A model generated the notes under the pieces. That model saw only the letters and a program-made list of their open reading frames with translations. It did no database searches and was not told where the DNA came from. Below, one piece after another: positions 42,406 to 52,097 of a stretch of 64,000 bases of DNA (positions are counted from its first letter, which is position 1; every line of letters starts with the position of its first letter). The position numbers and the translations under genes are program-made. This DNA is from an uncultured Caldilineaceae bacterium. Its GTDB lineage: Bacteria; Chloroflexota; Anaerolineae; Caldilineales; Caldilineaceae. Location: assembly GCA_951813625.1 (NCBI GenBank), contig CATOTS010000032.1:21930-85929 (forward strand), in the 5' to 3' direction.

Positions 42406-45400
42406 TCACTCCAGATCCGCCTCCACAACGACCCAATCGGTTGCCGACCTTCCGAACGTCTCCGGCGCGTACATCTCTTCGGCTTTGGCCGGGGGCGCCA
42501 CGAAGACACCGGGGGTCGTGGCCCTGGCCGTGTAGCTGTACGCATAAACCCCGGCCCACAGGTACGACGCGAAAGCCTCTGCCCGCTCGTCGCGCAGGTT
42601 CTGATGCTGATACCAGCTCCCCCACCACCGGCGGCCACGGCTCCGGTCCGGCTCTTGCGGCAGGTTTCCGGTGACGGCGAGTTCGGGATTGAGGATCTCC
42701 AACCCGGCCGGCAGCGGGTCCACCAGGGCGACGTGAACGCGGCGTGAGGGGGCCGCCATTGTCAGTTTGACGCGCACGCGGGCGCCGGCGCGGATGTGCC
42801 ATACGCCGTCATCGTCACGGCGCACATCGGCCGGATCGTCGACAGCCTCGTAGACGCGCTCGACGGTGAAGCCATGATCGGCGGCGTCCAAGCGCAGGTC
42901 GGTGGGCGCATAGCGCAGGCCCAGCCGGTAGTAGAGCCGTCCCTGACCGTCCTTCTGCAGAATCAGGGGGAGGTCGCCGTCCGTCCCATCCGCGCCTGTC
43001 CGGAGGAACTGCATCGGGAGGTCGAGATTGACGTTTTCGGCTGAGCGGCCCTCGAAGGCATGGCCGCCCGCGTACCGCTCGCCGAGCCAGATGCGGGCGA
43101 CGAAGTCGGGCGTCTGCGACTCGAATGCATCGAAGTAGCGGTCCATCGCCAGCAGCACCCACACGTTTTCCTGCGTATTGCTCCAGCGGCCTGCGGCGCG
43201 CTGTCCCAGCAGCCCGCGCACCAGCTTTGTGATCAGGTCGCTGTCAGGCTGGTCGATGACGAGCGCCTCCAACAGAACAGCGTCGGAACGGCGGCTGGAA
43301 TGGAGCAGCAGGTAGTCGCCGTCGCTGTAGCCGGAGGCGACCGTGGCCGCGCCGGCGGTCTCGGTCACGCGGTTGTTGAGGAAGCGCCGCATCTCTGCGA
43401 CCGTCTCGTGGGAGGCCGGATCGTCGCTAAGCGAGAAAAGAAGCCAGCCGACGCTTTCAAGCGAGAGGTTTTCCAGGCCGGCCTCGCTGATCAGCCTGCG
43501 CGCCTTGGATGGGTCATTGTCCTTCAGAAGCGCACGAACATAGAGGGCGTAGGAGGAAAGCCCGCGCTGGACATCTGCCCCGTACCAATGGGGGAAGTGG
43601 TCCTCGATGTTGCGCAGGTAGTCCAGTGAGCGGCCAATCACCTCCTCGGGTACCGCGTAGCCCTTCAGCCGGGCGCGGGCCAGGGCATGGGCGACGTGAA
43701 TGCTGTGGTAGGGCCAGACTTCGCCGCCGCGCCGCCAGATGGGGAAGCCGCCGTTGTAGTCCTGCAGGGCCTGCAGAGTCTGCAGGTCACGTTGCATCGT
43801 TGATTCAATTTCGACGAGCGACGGCAGCCCCTCCGCGTCGAAGGCCGTCAATACGTCACGCAGCGCGGCCACGCCGAGGATGCGGGACGCGATCTGCTCG
43901 GAACAGTCGTAGGGGTAGCGCACCAGGTAGATGAAGGCGTCGGTCAATGCCTGCAGCGCGGTTGAGGAGACGGTTACTTCGAGGCCGCCATAGTTCGGCA
44001 CAGCATCGGGCGGGGGACGCAGCGTCTGCAGTATCGCGCCGCTGGCGTCGATCTCGCCGTAGACGGCGAAGGCCTCGGTGGTTGCGGGCGTGAAGACCGG
44101 CAGTTCGATCTCGGCCGCGTCGGCAACTGAAGGCTGATTGGCGTCGACCGCGGCAAACTGGAAACGGGCCGTGCCCGCGCCGGCGGTCTGTGTCGGGAAA
44201 CGCACCTCGACACGGTCGTTGGCAGGCACCGTAACCGCGTAGCCGGCTGCTCCGCTCCCGCCGCTCTCCGCCATTACATCGGCGTTGGTCGCGCGCACAA
44301 CGATGTGCGCCACCATCGCCGCGTCGGTCTGGTTTTGCAGCACGACCGGCAGCTCGAAGCTGTCGCCGAAGTTGAGGAAGCGGGGCGCGGACGGCCGCAC
44401 CATCAGCGGCAGCCGCGCTGTGAGGTTGGACTCTCCGCTGCCGAAGAATTTGCCGCCGGCCACGGCCACGACCATCACGCGGTAGCGGGTCAGGTTGTCG
44501 GGCAAAGTGACGGATACGCTGGCCTGCCCGTCGGCGTCGGTACGAACCTCGGGCGCGAAGAGGGCGAGCGGGTCGTAGTTCAGCCTGACGCGTATCGCTT
44601 CGACGTCGCCGTCGGCCTCCATCGACTCGTCGGCCATATCCGCAACCATTGCCATCTCCGCCATGGCCGGGGCCCCTGCCTCGAGCGCCATCGTTTGCCT
44701 TGGCATTTCGGGACGCGGTGGTTGCGGTGTGCCCGTTGGCGCGGATGCTGCCCCCGGCAACGTCTGCGGACTCGCCAGCACCAGGTCGGCGCGACTGTGG
44801 TGGTCGCCGACGCCGCGGCCGCGATCGCTGTAAAAAACGCCTACCGGGTCGATCAGCTGATACCCGGTCAGGGCCAGGATCGCCTCATCCAGCACCACGA
44901 CGGCGAATTCGGCGCCGGCCACCGGGGCGCCGCTCGCGTCCCGCACCGACAGATCGATGGTCGTCTCGGCGCCAGGCTCCAGTTTCAGCGCACGCGGGGC
45001 CGCGTCGACCTGCAGCGTGCGGCTCAGCGGCGGGACCGACAGGTTGAGCCGGCCGCGCGCGTAGGCGGGCCGGCGGGGCGCGGCCGGAAGCTCGTTGCCC
45101 GCGGCGTCGACGCGCACGGCTGACCCGACCAGGTTGACCTGCACGTGAATGTTGGGTACATACTGCTCCTCGATCGGCACGTGCAGGGTATAGGTCGGGC
45201 CGTCCAGCGTGAAGCGCTGGCTGGAAACGAGACCGTCGCGGCGCAGGGTGACAAGGCCTTCGGCAGGGAAGAATGGCGCCTGCACCAGGATTTGGGCGGT
45301 GTCTCCGGGCGCGTAGGCCTCGCCGTCGGGGATGAGCTGGACATCTTCCCGCTCGACGTTGCCGCGCGGCGGCCGCTCACCGCCGCTCACCCAGCGGGTC

Positions 45401-47289
45401 AGCTCGGTGCGGTTGCGGCGACCGGCTTCGTCAACAACCGTGGCGCTGATGCGATACTCGCCGCCAAGGGGCGTTTCAAAGACGCAGGCGGCAAAGTTGT
45501 GTTCGCTGTCGTCCGGCGCGGCCGCGGCGGTGGTTTTGACGGTGCATTCCTGCGCCTCCTTCTCGATCTCCCGCCACCTGCCTTCGCGATAGGCCCAGCC
45601 CAGCCGCGCGGCGCGCACGACCGCGTCATGGCCCGCGACCGCATTGCCGTCGATGTCGGTGACGACGACTTCGACCGACAGCGGCTCGCCCCGCTCGACG
45701 AAGTAGCGCTCGGTACGCAGGCCGACGTAGCGGTCAGCCGGATGCAGGAGCAGGCCTGCGCGGCTGCTCCACGCCTGCCGGTTCACGTCGAACACGGTCG
45801 CGCGGGCGTCGACGTGGACCGGAAAGGGCCGCACGTTCTCCCGGCCGGGCAGATCGGGGCCGCTCCCGGCGGTTGCGCCGGTCAGAAAGTCGATGCGCAG
45901 GCTGTGCTCGCCGGCGGCGCCGGTGCGCGCGCTGAAGGCGGCGCGGCCGAGGTGGTCGGATTCGTCGCCGTAACCCCACCACGGCAGCCATTTGCCGAAG
46001 ACGAAGCCGGACCAGTTCGGCGGCTCGTAGGCGGCGGACGTGGCCTCAACCTCCCAGGTCACTGCAGCGTTCGGCAGCGGGCCGCCGGCGAAGTAGCCGG
46101 CGCTGACGGTCGCGAGCGCGCGGCCGCCGGCGATGTGGGGGCCTTCGCTGACGCGGGCGCTGACCTCGAACTCGGGGCGGCGAAACTCCTGGATCCGGAA
46201 CTCGTGGTAGTGGCGGGCCTGGTCCGCGGCGGGGAAGCCGGCGGCCGGTTCCAGCTCGATCCAGGCGTATCCCAGGTTGACGTTATCGGGCAGGTCGAAC
46301 TGGAAATCGAAACCGCCGAGCGAGTTGAGGGCTGCGGAGCCGGCTTCGATGCGATTGTTCGACTCGTCACGCACAACATAGCTGAGCCGGACCGGCCCGT
46401 TTTGGCGGACCAGGCTGACGTCGCCCTCCGGGCTGCGCTCGAGCAGGCGCAGCCAGCCCTTGACGTTGACGGTCTCGCCCGGGCGGTAGATCCCGCGGTC
46501 GTCGAAGACGTAGTAGCGGGCTTGGGCGGTCGCGTCCCGCCGCCGCCAGCCGTTCCAGCCGCTCTCGGTACGATAGAATTCGTAACGGTTTTCGGGCAGA
46601 AATGCCGTGTCATCGCCGGCGCGGGCGATGAGCAGCTGCGCGCTGTCTTGCGGCAGTGTCAAGAGGGCGGAACCGGTCTCGTCGGTCGTGCCGTGCAGGT
46701 CCTGGGGCCACAGGGTCACGCGCACGCCCGGCAGCGGCGCGCCGTCGGCCAGGCGGTTTGCCCAGACGTAGATCTCGTCGTCGTCGACGAAGGCGTCCAG
46801 GCCGATTCCGGTCACCTGCACCCAGCTGACGACGCGCATTTCCCGCAGCCGTTGGTTGAAGAGAGAGGTGAGCAGACCGCTCTGCGGCTCGACGTAGAGG
46901 ATCAGGTGGCCGGTTTCGCCGCCGAGAGCGCCGGCGAGCTCGATGTTCGTCTCCAGCATCACGTCGGCCTGGGCGCCAAGCTGCAGCGTGCGCTGCATGA
47001 CCAGTTCCCCCGGCGGATCCTGCGGGTCGTCGCGGCGGTAGTCATGCCGCCACAGGAGATAGTCGACGTACTGCTCCGGGGCAACGCGAAAGGCGCGCAC
47101 CTTGACCGCGTTGAGGTTGACGGTGTAGATCGGAAAGACCGGTCCGGCGTAGGGGTCCAGGGTTGTAATCGGGCCGCCGGCCTTGGCGGCCAGGCCGGCC
47201 TCCGCCGGCCCAACCTCGAACCGCACCTGCAGCTCCTCGGCCAGCGCCTGGCCGAAGCGGTCGACCAGTCCCGCGGCCAGGGGTGACAC
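42406..47289 (-). CDS. alpha-2-macroglobulin, C-terminal 1,627 residues (frameshifted from 5' part)
   Basis: This frame carries the body of a bacterial alpha-2-macroglobulin: MG domains, the ARYYVFDDRGIYRPGETVNVKG region, LVGRS-like DNLTRYRVMVVAVAG and the thioester site YPYDCSEQIASR (CxEQ, Cys about residue 1,127), followed by the alpha-helical thioester domain and the receptor-binding-like end. These proteins trap proteases in the periplasm or at the surface through a reactive thioester. The frame has no proper start at 47289; it continues the lipoprotein frame that reads through the same region, so both are one gene of about 2,076 residues split by a frameshift near 47285-47290. Confidence 0.88.
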   Translation of the reverse strand: MSPLAAGLVDRFGQALAEELQVRFEVGPAEAGLAAKAGGPITTLDPYAGPVFPIYTVNLNAVKVRAFRVAPEQYVDYLLWRHDYRRDDPQDPPGELVMQRTLQLGAQADVMLETNIELAGALGGETGHLILYVEPQSGLLTSLFNQRLREMRVVSWVQVTGIGLDAFVDDDEIYVWANRLADGAPLPGVRVTLWPQDLHGTTDETGSALLTLPQDSAQLLIARAGDDTAFLPENRYEFYRTESGWNGWRRRDATAQARYYVFDDRGIYRPGETVNVKGWLRLLERSPEGDVSLVRQNGPVRLSYVVRDESNNRIEAGSAALNSLGGFDFQFDLPDNVNLGYAWIELEPAAGFPAADQARHYHEFRIQEFRRPEFEVSARVSEGPHIAGGRALATVSAGYFAGGPLPNAAVTWEVEATSAAYEPPNWSGFVFGKWLPWWGYGDESDHLGRAAFSARTGAAGEHSLRIDFLTGATAGSGPDLPGRENVRPFPVHVDARATVFDVNRQAWSSRAGLLLHPADRYVGLRTERYFVERGEPLSVEVVVTDIDGNAVAGHDAVVRAARLGWAYREGRWREIEKEAQECTVKTTAAAAPDDSEHNFAACVFETPLGGEYRISATVVDEAGRRNRTELTRWVSGGERPPRGNVEREDVQLIPDGEAYAPGDTAQILVQAPFFPAEGLVTLRRDGLVSSQRFTLDGPTYTLHVPIEEQYVPNIHVQVNLVGSAVRVDAAGNELPAAPRRPAYARGRLNLSVPPLSRTLQVDAAPRALKLEPGAETTIDLSVRDASGAPVAGAEFAVVVLDEAILALTGYQLIDPVGVFYSDRGRGVGDHHSRADLVLASPQTLPGAASAPTGTPQPPRPEMPRQTMALEAGAPAMAEMAMVADMADESMEADGDVEAIRVRLNYDPLALFAPEVRTDADGQASVSVTLPDNLTRYRVMVVAVAGGKFFGSGESNLTARLPLMVRPSAPRFLNFGDSFELPVVLQNQTDAAMVAHIVVRATNADVMAESGGSGAAGYAVTVPANDRVEVRFPTQTAGAGTARFQFAAVDANQPSVADAAEIELPVFTPATTEAFAVYGEIDASGAILQTLRPPPDAVPNYGGLEVTVSSTALQALTDAFIYLVRYPYDCSEQIASRILGVAALRDVLTAFDAEGLPSLVEIESTMQRDLQTLQALQDYNGGFPIWRRGGEVWPYHSIHVAHALARARLKGYAVPEEVIGRSLDYLRNIEDHFPHWYGADVQRGLSSYALYVRALLKDNDPSKARRLISEAGLENLSLESVGWLLFSLSDDPASHETVAEMRRFLNNRVTETAGAATVASGYSDGDYLLLHSSRRSDAVLLEALVIDQPDSDLITKLVRGLLGQRAAGRWSNTQENVWVLLAMDRYFDAFESQTPDFVARIWLGERYAGGHAFEGRSAENVNLDLPMQFLRTGADGTDGDLPLILQKDGQGRLYYRLGLRYAPTDLRLDAADHGFTVERVYEAVDDPADVRRDDDGVWHIRAGARVRVKLTMAAPSRRVHVALVDPLPAGLEILNPELAVTGNLPQEPDRSRGRRWWGSWYQHQNLRDERAEAFASYLWAGVYAYSYTARATTPGVFVAPPAKAEEMYAPETFGRSATDWVVVEADLE

Positions 47290-48634
47290 GGTAGGTTGTG
47301 TTGCCGCGCGTGTTGGCCTGAATCCAGATTTCGTTGTCGTAGACGTCGTAGGAGACGGCGGCAGGTTGCGGTTCGACGGAGATGAGGGCAGGGTCGAATG
47401 TCTCGAAGTCGACGGGATTGTTGAAGCGCAGCAGCCAGGGCTCGCCGGGCTGACAGCGGGCGCCGTCCGACCAGCCGCAACTGTGTTGCCGCAACGCGAA
47501 TGGGCCGGGCGTCTGGAAGCTGTAGCTCTGAGGATGCGCGCTGACGAGCGGGCCCTCGAGCGAGGGCGTGCCCGCGCCGAAGGTCACTGTGGCGGTCGCG
47601 TCGCGCGGGAGAGGCTCGGCGGCGACGAAGGCCAGCCAGCGGTCGGGCGGCGCTTCTGCAGCCAGGCGTTGAACGCGCGCGTCGGCCGCGATCTCATCTG
47701 CGCTCGCCAGGCGCAGCGCGTAGCTGAAGGCGCGGGCGGTCAGCTGCGCGTGCTCGAGGACGGCCGCAGGGTCGATTCTCTGGTCGAAGGATGCAAAGAA
47801 GACAGGCGCCACGCCAAGAGAACGGCTGGTGGGATGCGCCGACTGCAGCGTGGGCGGCGGCGTGCGGAAGGTCCAGCTGACCGGCTCTGCCAGTTTCTGG
47901 CCGCTGGCAGACTCTGTGCCCGCGGGGATTTCGACCGTGTACCCGGTCGCCATCGGCATACGGTCGCGGCCGGCGCCGCCGGCCTCGAAGAAGAGCGTCC
48001 TCGCGCCCACCCAGCGCCAGCGGCCCGGCAGTTCGGGCGACAACCTGACCGGCACGTCCCCATGGGCCAATTCCCGGTGACTGGTGAGAGGAACCATCGG
48101 CTGGTTGAAGGTGACACTCAACTGCGGGGCCAGCGGCACGTCCCCCTCGGGCGAAAATCGCAAAACGGCCAGGGGCGTGTCGGCAAAGTCATCGGGCAGG
48201 GAAGAGACTTGCGGCGACGGGAACGGCAGCTCCACCTCGACGCCGGGCCGGGGGGGCGGAAGGATCTGGTCGGGCAGGCGCACCTGCTCGACGTCGCCCT
48301 CCTGCTCTTGAACGGGCGGCAGGCGGTCCAACAGGGCCTGGAGCTGTTCCGGCGTGAGCGGTGTTGTCTGTGCGAGGGGCGGACGCGCTTCACCGCCGTC
48401 CCAATCGGGCTGGCCCTCGCTGAGCGCGAAGGGCGGAGAGAGCGAATCTTCGAACTGCCACTCGGCTTCGATGTATTCGTCAGCTTCGTATTGGGACGGT
48501 TCAATCTCGACATCTGTCGCGGATGGGGCGTCTCCAACCGCGTTCAGTCCACCGCCTGATCCGCTTCGCGTGCAGCTCAGGGCCGCCAGCGTCAGCAGTA
48601 AGAACAGTATCAACAGGGGAGAACGGCGGATCAT
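47042..48634 (-). CDS. alpha-2-macroglobulin lipoprotein, N-terminal part
   Basis: The true N-terminus starts at ATG 48634 (GGAG 10-13 nt upstream): MIRRSPLLILFLLLTLAALSC is a lipoprotein signal with the Cys at about 21. MG-type domains follow (VSFNQPMVPLTSHRELAHGD and PASKKE-like strands) up to YDVYDNEIWIQANTRGNTTY at about 47290. Beyond that point the frame turns into Gly/Arg-rich nonsense ending at 47042, while the correct continuation VSPLAAGLVDRFGQAL is in the next frame. Loss of two bases (or gain of one) in the GTGTCACC run would explain it. Gene inactivation or a sequencing/assembly error are both possible. Confidence 0.85.
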   Translation of the reverse strand: MIRRSPLLILFLLLTLAALSCTRSGSGGGLNAVGDAPSATDVEIEPSQYEADEYIEAEWQFEDSLSPPFALSEGQPDWDGGEARPPLAQTTPLTPEQLQALLDRLPPVQEQEGDVEQVRLPDQILPPPRPGVEVELPFPSPQVSSLPDDFADTPLAVLRFSPEGDVPLAPQLSVTFNQPMVPLTSHRELAHGDVPVRLSPELPGRWRWVGARTLFFEAGGAGRDRMPMATGYTVEIPAGTESASGQKLAEPVSWTFRTPPPTLQSAHPTSRSLGVAPVFFASFDQRIDPAAVLEHAQLTARAFSYALRLASADEIAADARVQRLAAEAPPDRWLAFVAAEPLPRDATATVTFGAGTPSLEGPLVSAHPQSYSFQTPGPFALRQHSCGWSDGARCQPGEPWLLRFNNPVDFETFDPALISVEPQPAAVSYDVYDNEIWIQANTRGNTTYRVTPGRGTGRPLRPGAGRGAAGAVRGWAGGGRPGRQGRRPDYNPGPLRRTGLSDLHRQPQRGQGARLSRCPGAVRRLSPVAA

Positions 48635-49084
48635 GGCTATCCACTCCTTCGGGTACGGTCCGGCACAGCCGGACATGGGAGGCACGCTTGCAATCGGGGC
48701 AGCGCGCCAAGGTGCGCGCGTCGTTGCCCGGCTGAATCCGGCCGGAACCCTGGTTTGGAGCGCAACACGGGAACAGACGCCGCGCCGGGATAGGCGACAG
48801 GGACGTGTTTGATGATCTTACCGCCGATCACCGGAGCGGGAAAGGAAGGACGGGCAACCGGATTGCGCCGGCCAGGATTCCGGCGACGTCTTGCGCCTGG
48901 GATGGACAATCATCTTTGCCGGCGTCTGCGTCTGGATGTTTCGACGGCGACGGCTCCCTCCCCCTCCAATGCGGAGTGGTCGGTGAGACGGGCGAGGCCC
49001 GAGCCGTCGGCCTCTGTTACGTAGATCTCTCTGTTCCCGTCGCGCCAAGAGACAAACGCTAAGACAGAATATCAACCAAGAGCT
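48635..49084. other. intergenic region
   Basis: Upstream region of the macroglobulin gene. No gene with a ribosome binding site or recognisable content was seen in either direction. Confidence 0.45.
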
Positions 49085-49408
49085 TCATTCGTCTTCGTCT
49101 TCATCTCTGTCGTACTCTTCGACGGGGATCTCCTGGACTTTCAGGTGCTGCGTATACCACTTTTCAAATCTCATTCTTCTTTCCCCCAGGGACTCTCCGT
49201 TGTATTTCCAGCACCATGTCGGTTGAACAGTATCCTCAGTCCTCTCTATGATCTTGACGGCACGCGTTAGGGTGCATACTCTTGTTTTATGTGCCACAAG
49301 AGGAGGGTTCAGCTTGCATACAACGCAGGTCTTGTTTTCGTCGTAGGCGTAGGTGAGAACCGCGCCTAGAGGGATTCCCAGCATTTCAAAATTGAAATTG
49401 GGACGCAT
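49085..49408 (-). CDS. small acidic-tailed protein, possibly RAMA-like
   Basis: 107 residues from the ATG at 49408 (AAGGAG 9 nt upstream). The core FEMLGIPLGAVLTYAYDENK, then CVVC and SLGERRMRF, resembles small restriction-associated (RAMA-type) domains in layout only. The C-terminus is strongly acidic (EEYDRDEDEDE). The gene follows a lipoprotein gene on the same strand. Family uncertain. Confidence 0.55.
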   Translation of the reverse strand: MRPNFNFEMLGIPLGAVLTYAYDENKTCVVCKLNPPLVAHKTRVCTLTRAVKIIERTEDTVQPTWCWKYNGESLGERRMRFEKWYTQHLKVQEIPVEEYDRDEDEDE

Positions 49409-49476
49409 CTCAAAATTCTCCTTTTCGGCATGGTTTATGATGTAGACAGCCGCCGGCAAGTCAGCCGCCGGCTCTA

Positions 49477-50103
49477 TCATTCAGAATATTCGACGAAGAG
49501 CATGAGCAGGCTCTTGACGCATCCGATCGCCTCGACGCCCTGAACAAACTCTTCGGCGGCAGCTTCGTTGATGAGATGACGGAGAAGGGTGGGAGAGTCG
49601 TATCCATAATGCTCGATCCCAAAGAATGAGAGCATGCCAATGTAGTCTGTAAGTGGTTCATAGTCCAGTGGTTCCACCCATTCTCCACAGTTGAGATTTG
49701 CCTGGACATAAAGGGGGGTCAGTTCCGTTTCGAGCGCGAGGAGTTCTGACGCGGTGAGAGGTTCATTTTCATTCACCATCATGTTCGTATGGAACACAAG
49801 CGAATAGAGCATGTCCCAGGCTCTGCAGTCGGTGTCAGGAAGCGTAGGAGGCGGGGCGCCAAACACAACGCAATCGTCCGATGGGATGGCAGGGGCATCG
49901 GCCGGCTGCACGGTGCTGGGAGTCTCGACGGATTGAGGGGTTGGCGCGTCGGTGGATGCTGATGCTACCGCCTGCGCCGTAAGGGGTGGCGGGGGCGGTG
50001 GTGGCATGGAGGCCGAGGACGGATCGCCTGGCAGGCTTTGCGGAATGCATGCAGCTGCCAGCAGAAGGACAAGCAGAGCGCTGCCCAATATGCGCGGCGT
50101 CAT
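49477..50103 (-). CDS. lipoprotein of unknown function
   Basis: 208 residues. Signal peptide with lipobox (LLVLLLAAACIP, Cys about 19), then a Pro/Ser/Thr-rich linker (MPPPPPPPLTAQAV) and a helical domain with four Cys (CVVFGAPPPTLPDTDC, NCGEW, GCVKS) that could form disulfides outside the cytoplasm. A surface-exposed small protein; no family recognised. It stands 68 nt before the 49408 gene and may be co-transcribed. Confidence 0.68.
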   Translation of the reverse strand: MTPRILGSALLVLLLAAACIPQSLPGDPSSASMPPPPPPPLTAQAVASASTDAPTPQSVETPSTVQPADAPAIPSDDCVVFGAPPPTLPDTDCRAWDMLYSLVFHTNMMVNENEPLTASELLALETELTPLYVQANLNCGEWVEPLDYEPLTDYIGMLSFFGIEHYGYDSPTLLRHLINEAAAEEFVQGVEAIGCVKSLLMLFVEYSE

Positions 50104-50349
50104 GGTCTATTCCCTTTCATCCGATTCTTTGTCCCAATGGATAGAAGGCCGGTTCACCCGAGTCCGGAGTCGGATTGAGACCGGCAAGAAGGCCATGTCT
50201 CTGTCAGGGAGATGCAGAGACGGCTGCCTGGCCTGCCAGGTGCAGGCAATCAACCCGGCGACGGGATTGACGATAAAGGTGGTCGCACTGCGATGACGGG
50301 CATGTTCAATCTGTGAAATATTCTTGAGCCGGTCAACCTGATCCGCTGA

Positions 50350-50619
50350 TCATCCGCCCGCTCCATGGTCGCCCCCCTGTTTCGCCTGCATGAAGCCCAT
50401 CACTTGCGCCGCCAGCCCCCGGTTCGGCTCGACCGGCGCGGCTTCCCGCTCCTCTTGCCTCCGGCGCATGTCGTCCGCAGCGCTTTCGTCAACGCCTACC
50501 CCGGTGAATTTCCTCCCTGTCGAATCTTCCGCTACGCCGGGGACCGACCTGACCAGAGCAAAGAGATTGTGAATGTCATTGCTCGAATAATGCAAAGCCC
50601 CTTTACCGTCTCTCTCCAT
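50350..50619 (-). CDS. small unknown protein, possibly interrupted by an in-frame stop
   Basis: 89 residues from the ATG at 50619, without a ribosome binding site. In the same frame, just upstream of a TAA at 50635-50637, about 25 further residues look like protein (EIERSNLDGIVEGPRLDELA). The two parts may have formed one gene of roughly 120 residues now cut by a stop codon. Acidic and charged, no family recognised. 50104-50349 holds no gene. Confidence 0.35.
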   Translation of the reverse strand: MERDGKGALHYSSNDIHNLFALVRSVPGVAEDSTGRKFTGVGVDESAADDMRRRQEEREAAPVEPNRGLAAQVMGFMQAKQGGDHGAGG

Positions 50620-50708
50620 GCCGCGCCAGCCGGCTTAGGTGGCGGCCAGTTCATCCAGGCGCGGGCCTTCCACGATCCCGTCCAGGTTGCTGCGCTCTAT
50701 CTCCGCTC

Positions 50709-51242
50709 TCAGCCCTCTACCAGTTCCGCCAACTTGATGATCATCTGAGGGTATTCGGCTCGATCGTAAACATAGGAAGGGCCGGAACTGATTTGGTTGC
50801 CTGAAAGTGGTTTCCCGTCTCTGGTTTTTATCAGTTCGGCAACATGGAAGGAGGGGGCAAGCTTGATCAGATTGCGAATGCGGATCAGGTTGACCATCCC
50901 CTCTTCGATGCCGAAAAGACCCTCAGGATTAAATCCTACTTCCTTTATCGCGCTGTCGATCGACGGGCACTCCGTTTCCGCAAGCCTTTGCTTATTTCTC
51001 CATTCAACGATCTCGGCCTGCCAGGAGACTGTCGACAGATCATCGGTCGTGGAAAAGTAGACGGTGACCGGGCATTCCTCGTTTGGATTTGCGTCTCTCA
51101 ATCTGGCCATCGTTCGTTTGGCGTGGGGCTGAAAGAACAGGCGCCTACCCGGTTTTTCTTCCTGGGATGCGAGCATTTTTTCAAGTTCTGCTCGGAATAT
51201 CCCATTGTAGAACATTGCTTCTCGATTTGGCCGAATCCTCAC
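50709..51242 (-). CDS. unknown cytoplasmic protein
   Basis: 177 residues from GTG 51242, chosen for AAGGGAG 6 nt upstream; a TTG 18 nt earlier is less likely. Contains AELEKMLASQEEKPGRRLFF, CPVTVYFSTTDDLSTVSWQA and a C-terminal helix. The alternating charged pattern suggests a soluble alpha/beta protein; RDGKPLSGNQISSGPSYVY near the end recalls DNA-binding modules of restriction-associated proteins but is not diagnostic. Confidence 0.6.
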   Translation of the reverse strand: MRIRPNREAMFYNGIFRAELEKMLASQEEKPGRRLFFQPHAKRTMARLRDANPNEECPVTVYFSTTDDLSTVSWQAEIVEWRNKQRLAETECPSIDSAIKEVGFNPEGLFGIEEGMVNLIRIRNLIKLAPSFHVAELIKTRDGKPLSGNQISSGPSYVYDRAEYPQMIIKLAELVEG

Positions 51243-51480
51243 GATTGTCTCCCTTTTCAATTTTCTTGGCGCATTGCCACGCTAGGAAAGAGGGCTCTGT
51301 GCGTAGGACGCGTACCCGGCCTTTGGGGCGCCGGGCCATCCGGCGCTCGGCGTAGCAGTGGATGCAGAATTCCAGCCACTTGACGTCGTTCTCTTCGCCG
51401 ATTCATTCGGTTATTCTGATCTTCTGCCAGATATGGCCGCGACGGAGCGGTGGCTGACGTGTCATCGTCGCCTCGTTGCA

Positions 51481-51580
51481 GAAAAGCCCGGCCGCCCCCC
51501 GTTCCACAGGATTTGAGTAGGCGTCCGCTATTGCCAGAGTCCAGGGCGAAACGCTCGCGCACACAGGGGGCTGGCCGGGG
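51481..51580. repeat. dispersed intergenic repeat, copy 2
   Basis: Matches 31141-31237 in the same orientation at about 70%. It lies in the gene-poor gap 51243-51683, which has no other recognisable content. Confidence 0.5.
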
Positions 51581-51683
51581 CACATCAGCAATCATTCAGA
51601 AAGTTCCGACTGTTGCACACCCCGCACAGCAGCTGCAGATTGTCGATGTGGTCGATACCCCCGAGGGATCCGGTTCACCGCAG

Positions 51684-52097
51684 TCATGGCTTGTTTGCTT
51701 CCAGGACTTCTCGCACCACCTCGCGCAAATGGTCCGGCAAACGGTATCCAATCTCGTCGTTTCCCAGCAGAAAACTGGGCCATGTCATGTCCGAATTCCC
51801 TTTGGCTATCCTGTTCAATCGGGCCAAAGTCGTACGCACGGACCGTTCACAGTTCAGTTCGGCGCGCTCGGCCAGCGTGGAAGTGGGCACAAATTCATCA
51901 TCGGCATCGACAAGCACGGGAAGCAACTTTTGTAGATTCTCGGAGAGGGGCGGCCGGAGTGCAGTCCGCAAGGCCTCAACTTCAAGCCTCATAAGCTCCC
52001 TCCTCGTTTCCTCCTCGACCGTTGTACCGTTTTCATAGGCACGCCCACTGAGAAACACGTTCGTCAAATGCGGTAATCCTAGCCTGCTCTTGTTCAT
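51684..52097 (-). CDS. unknown helical protein with possible HTH
   Basis: 137 residues; AAGGAGG stands right before the ATG, so it is very likely expressed. The N-terminal half is a charged helix (EEETRRELMRLEVEALRTAL). FVPTSTLAERAELNCERSVR followed by TTLARLNRIAKG has helix-turn-helix character and could bind DNA. No family recognised. Confidence 0.6.
   Translation of the reverse strand: MNKSRLGLPHLTNVFLSGRAYENGTTVEEETRRELMRLEVEALRTALRPPLSENLQKLLPVLVDADDEFVPTSTLAERAELNCERSVRTTLARLNRIAKGNSDMTWPSFLLGNDEIGYRLPDHLREVVREVLEANKP

Noticed and set aside
45145..47286. 713-codon open frame on the plus strand
   Set aside because: It is the antisense of the alpha-2-macroglobulin gene; high GC removes stops. 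Its translation has no domain and the opposite strand has clear MG and thioester motifs.
47275..47295. Programmed ribosomal frameshift in the macroglobulin gene
   Set aside because: No slippery heptamer or downstream pseudoknot was noticed; an indel is simpler.
51257..51595. 112-codon minus-strand frame
   Set aside because: Arg/Pro-rich with no ribosome binding site and spans the dispersed repeat.
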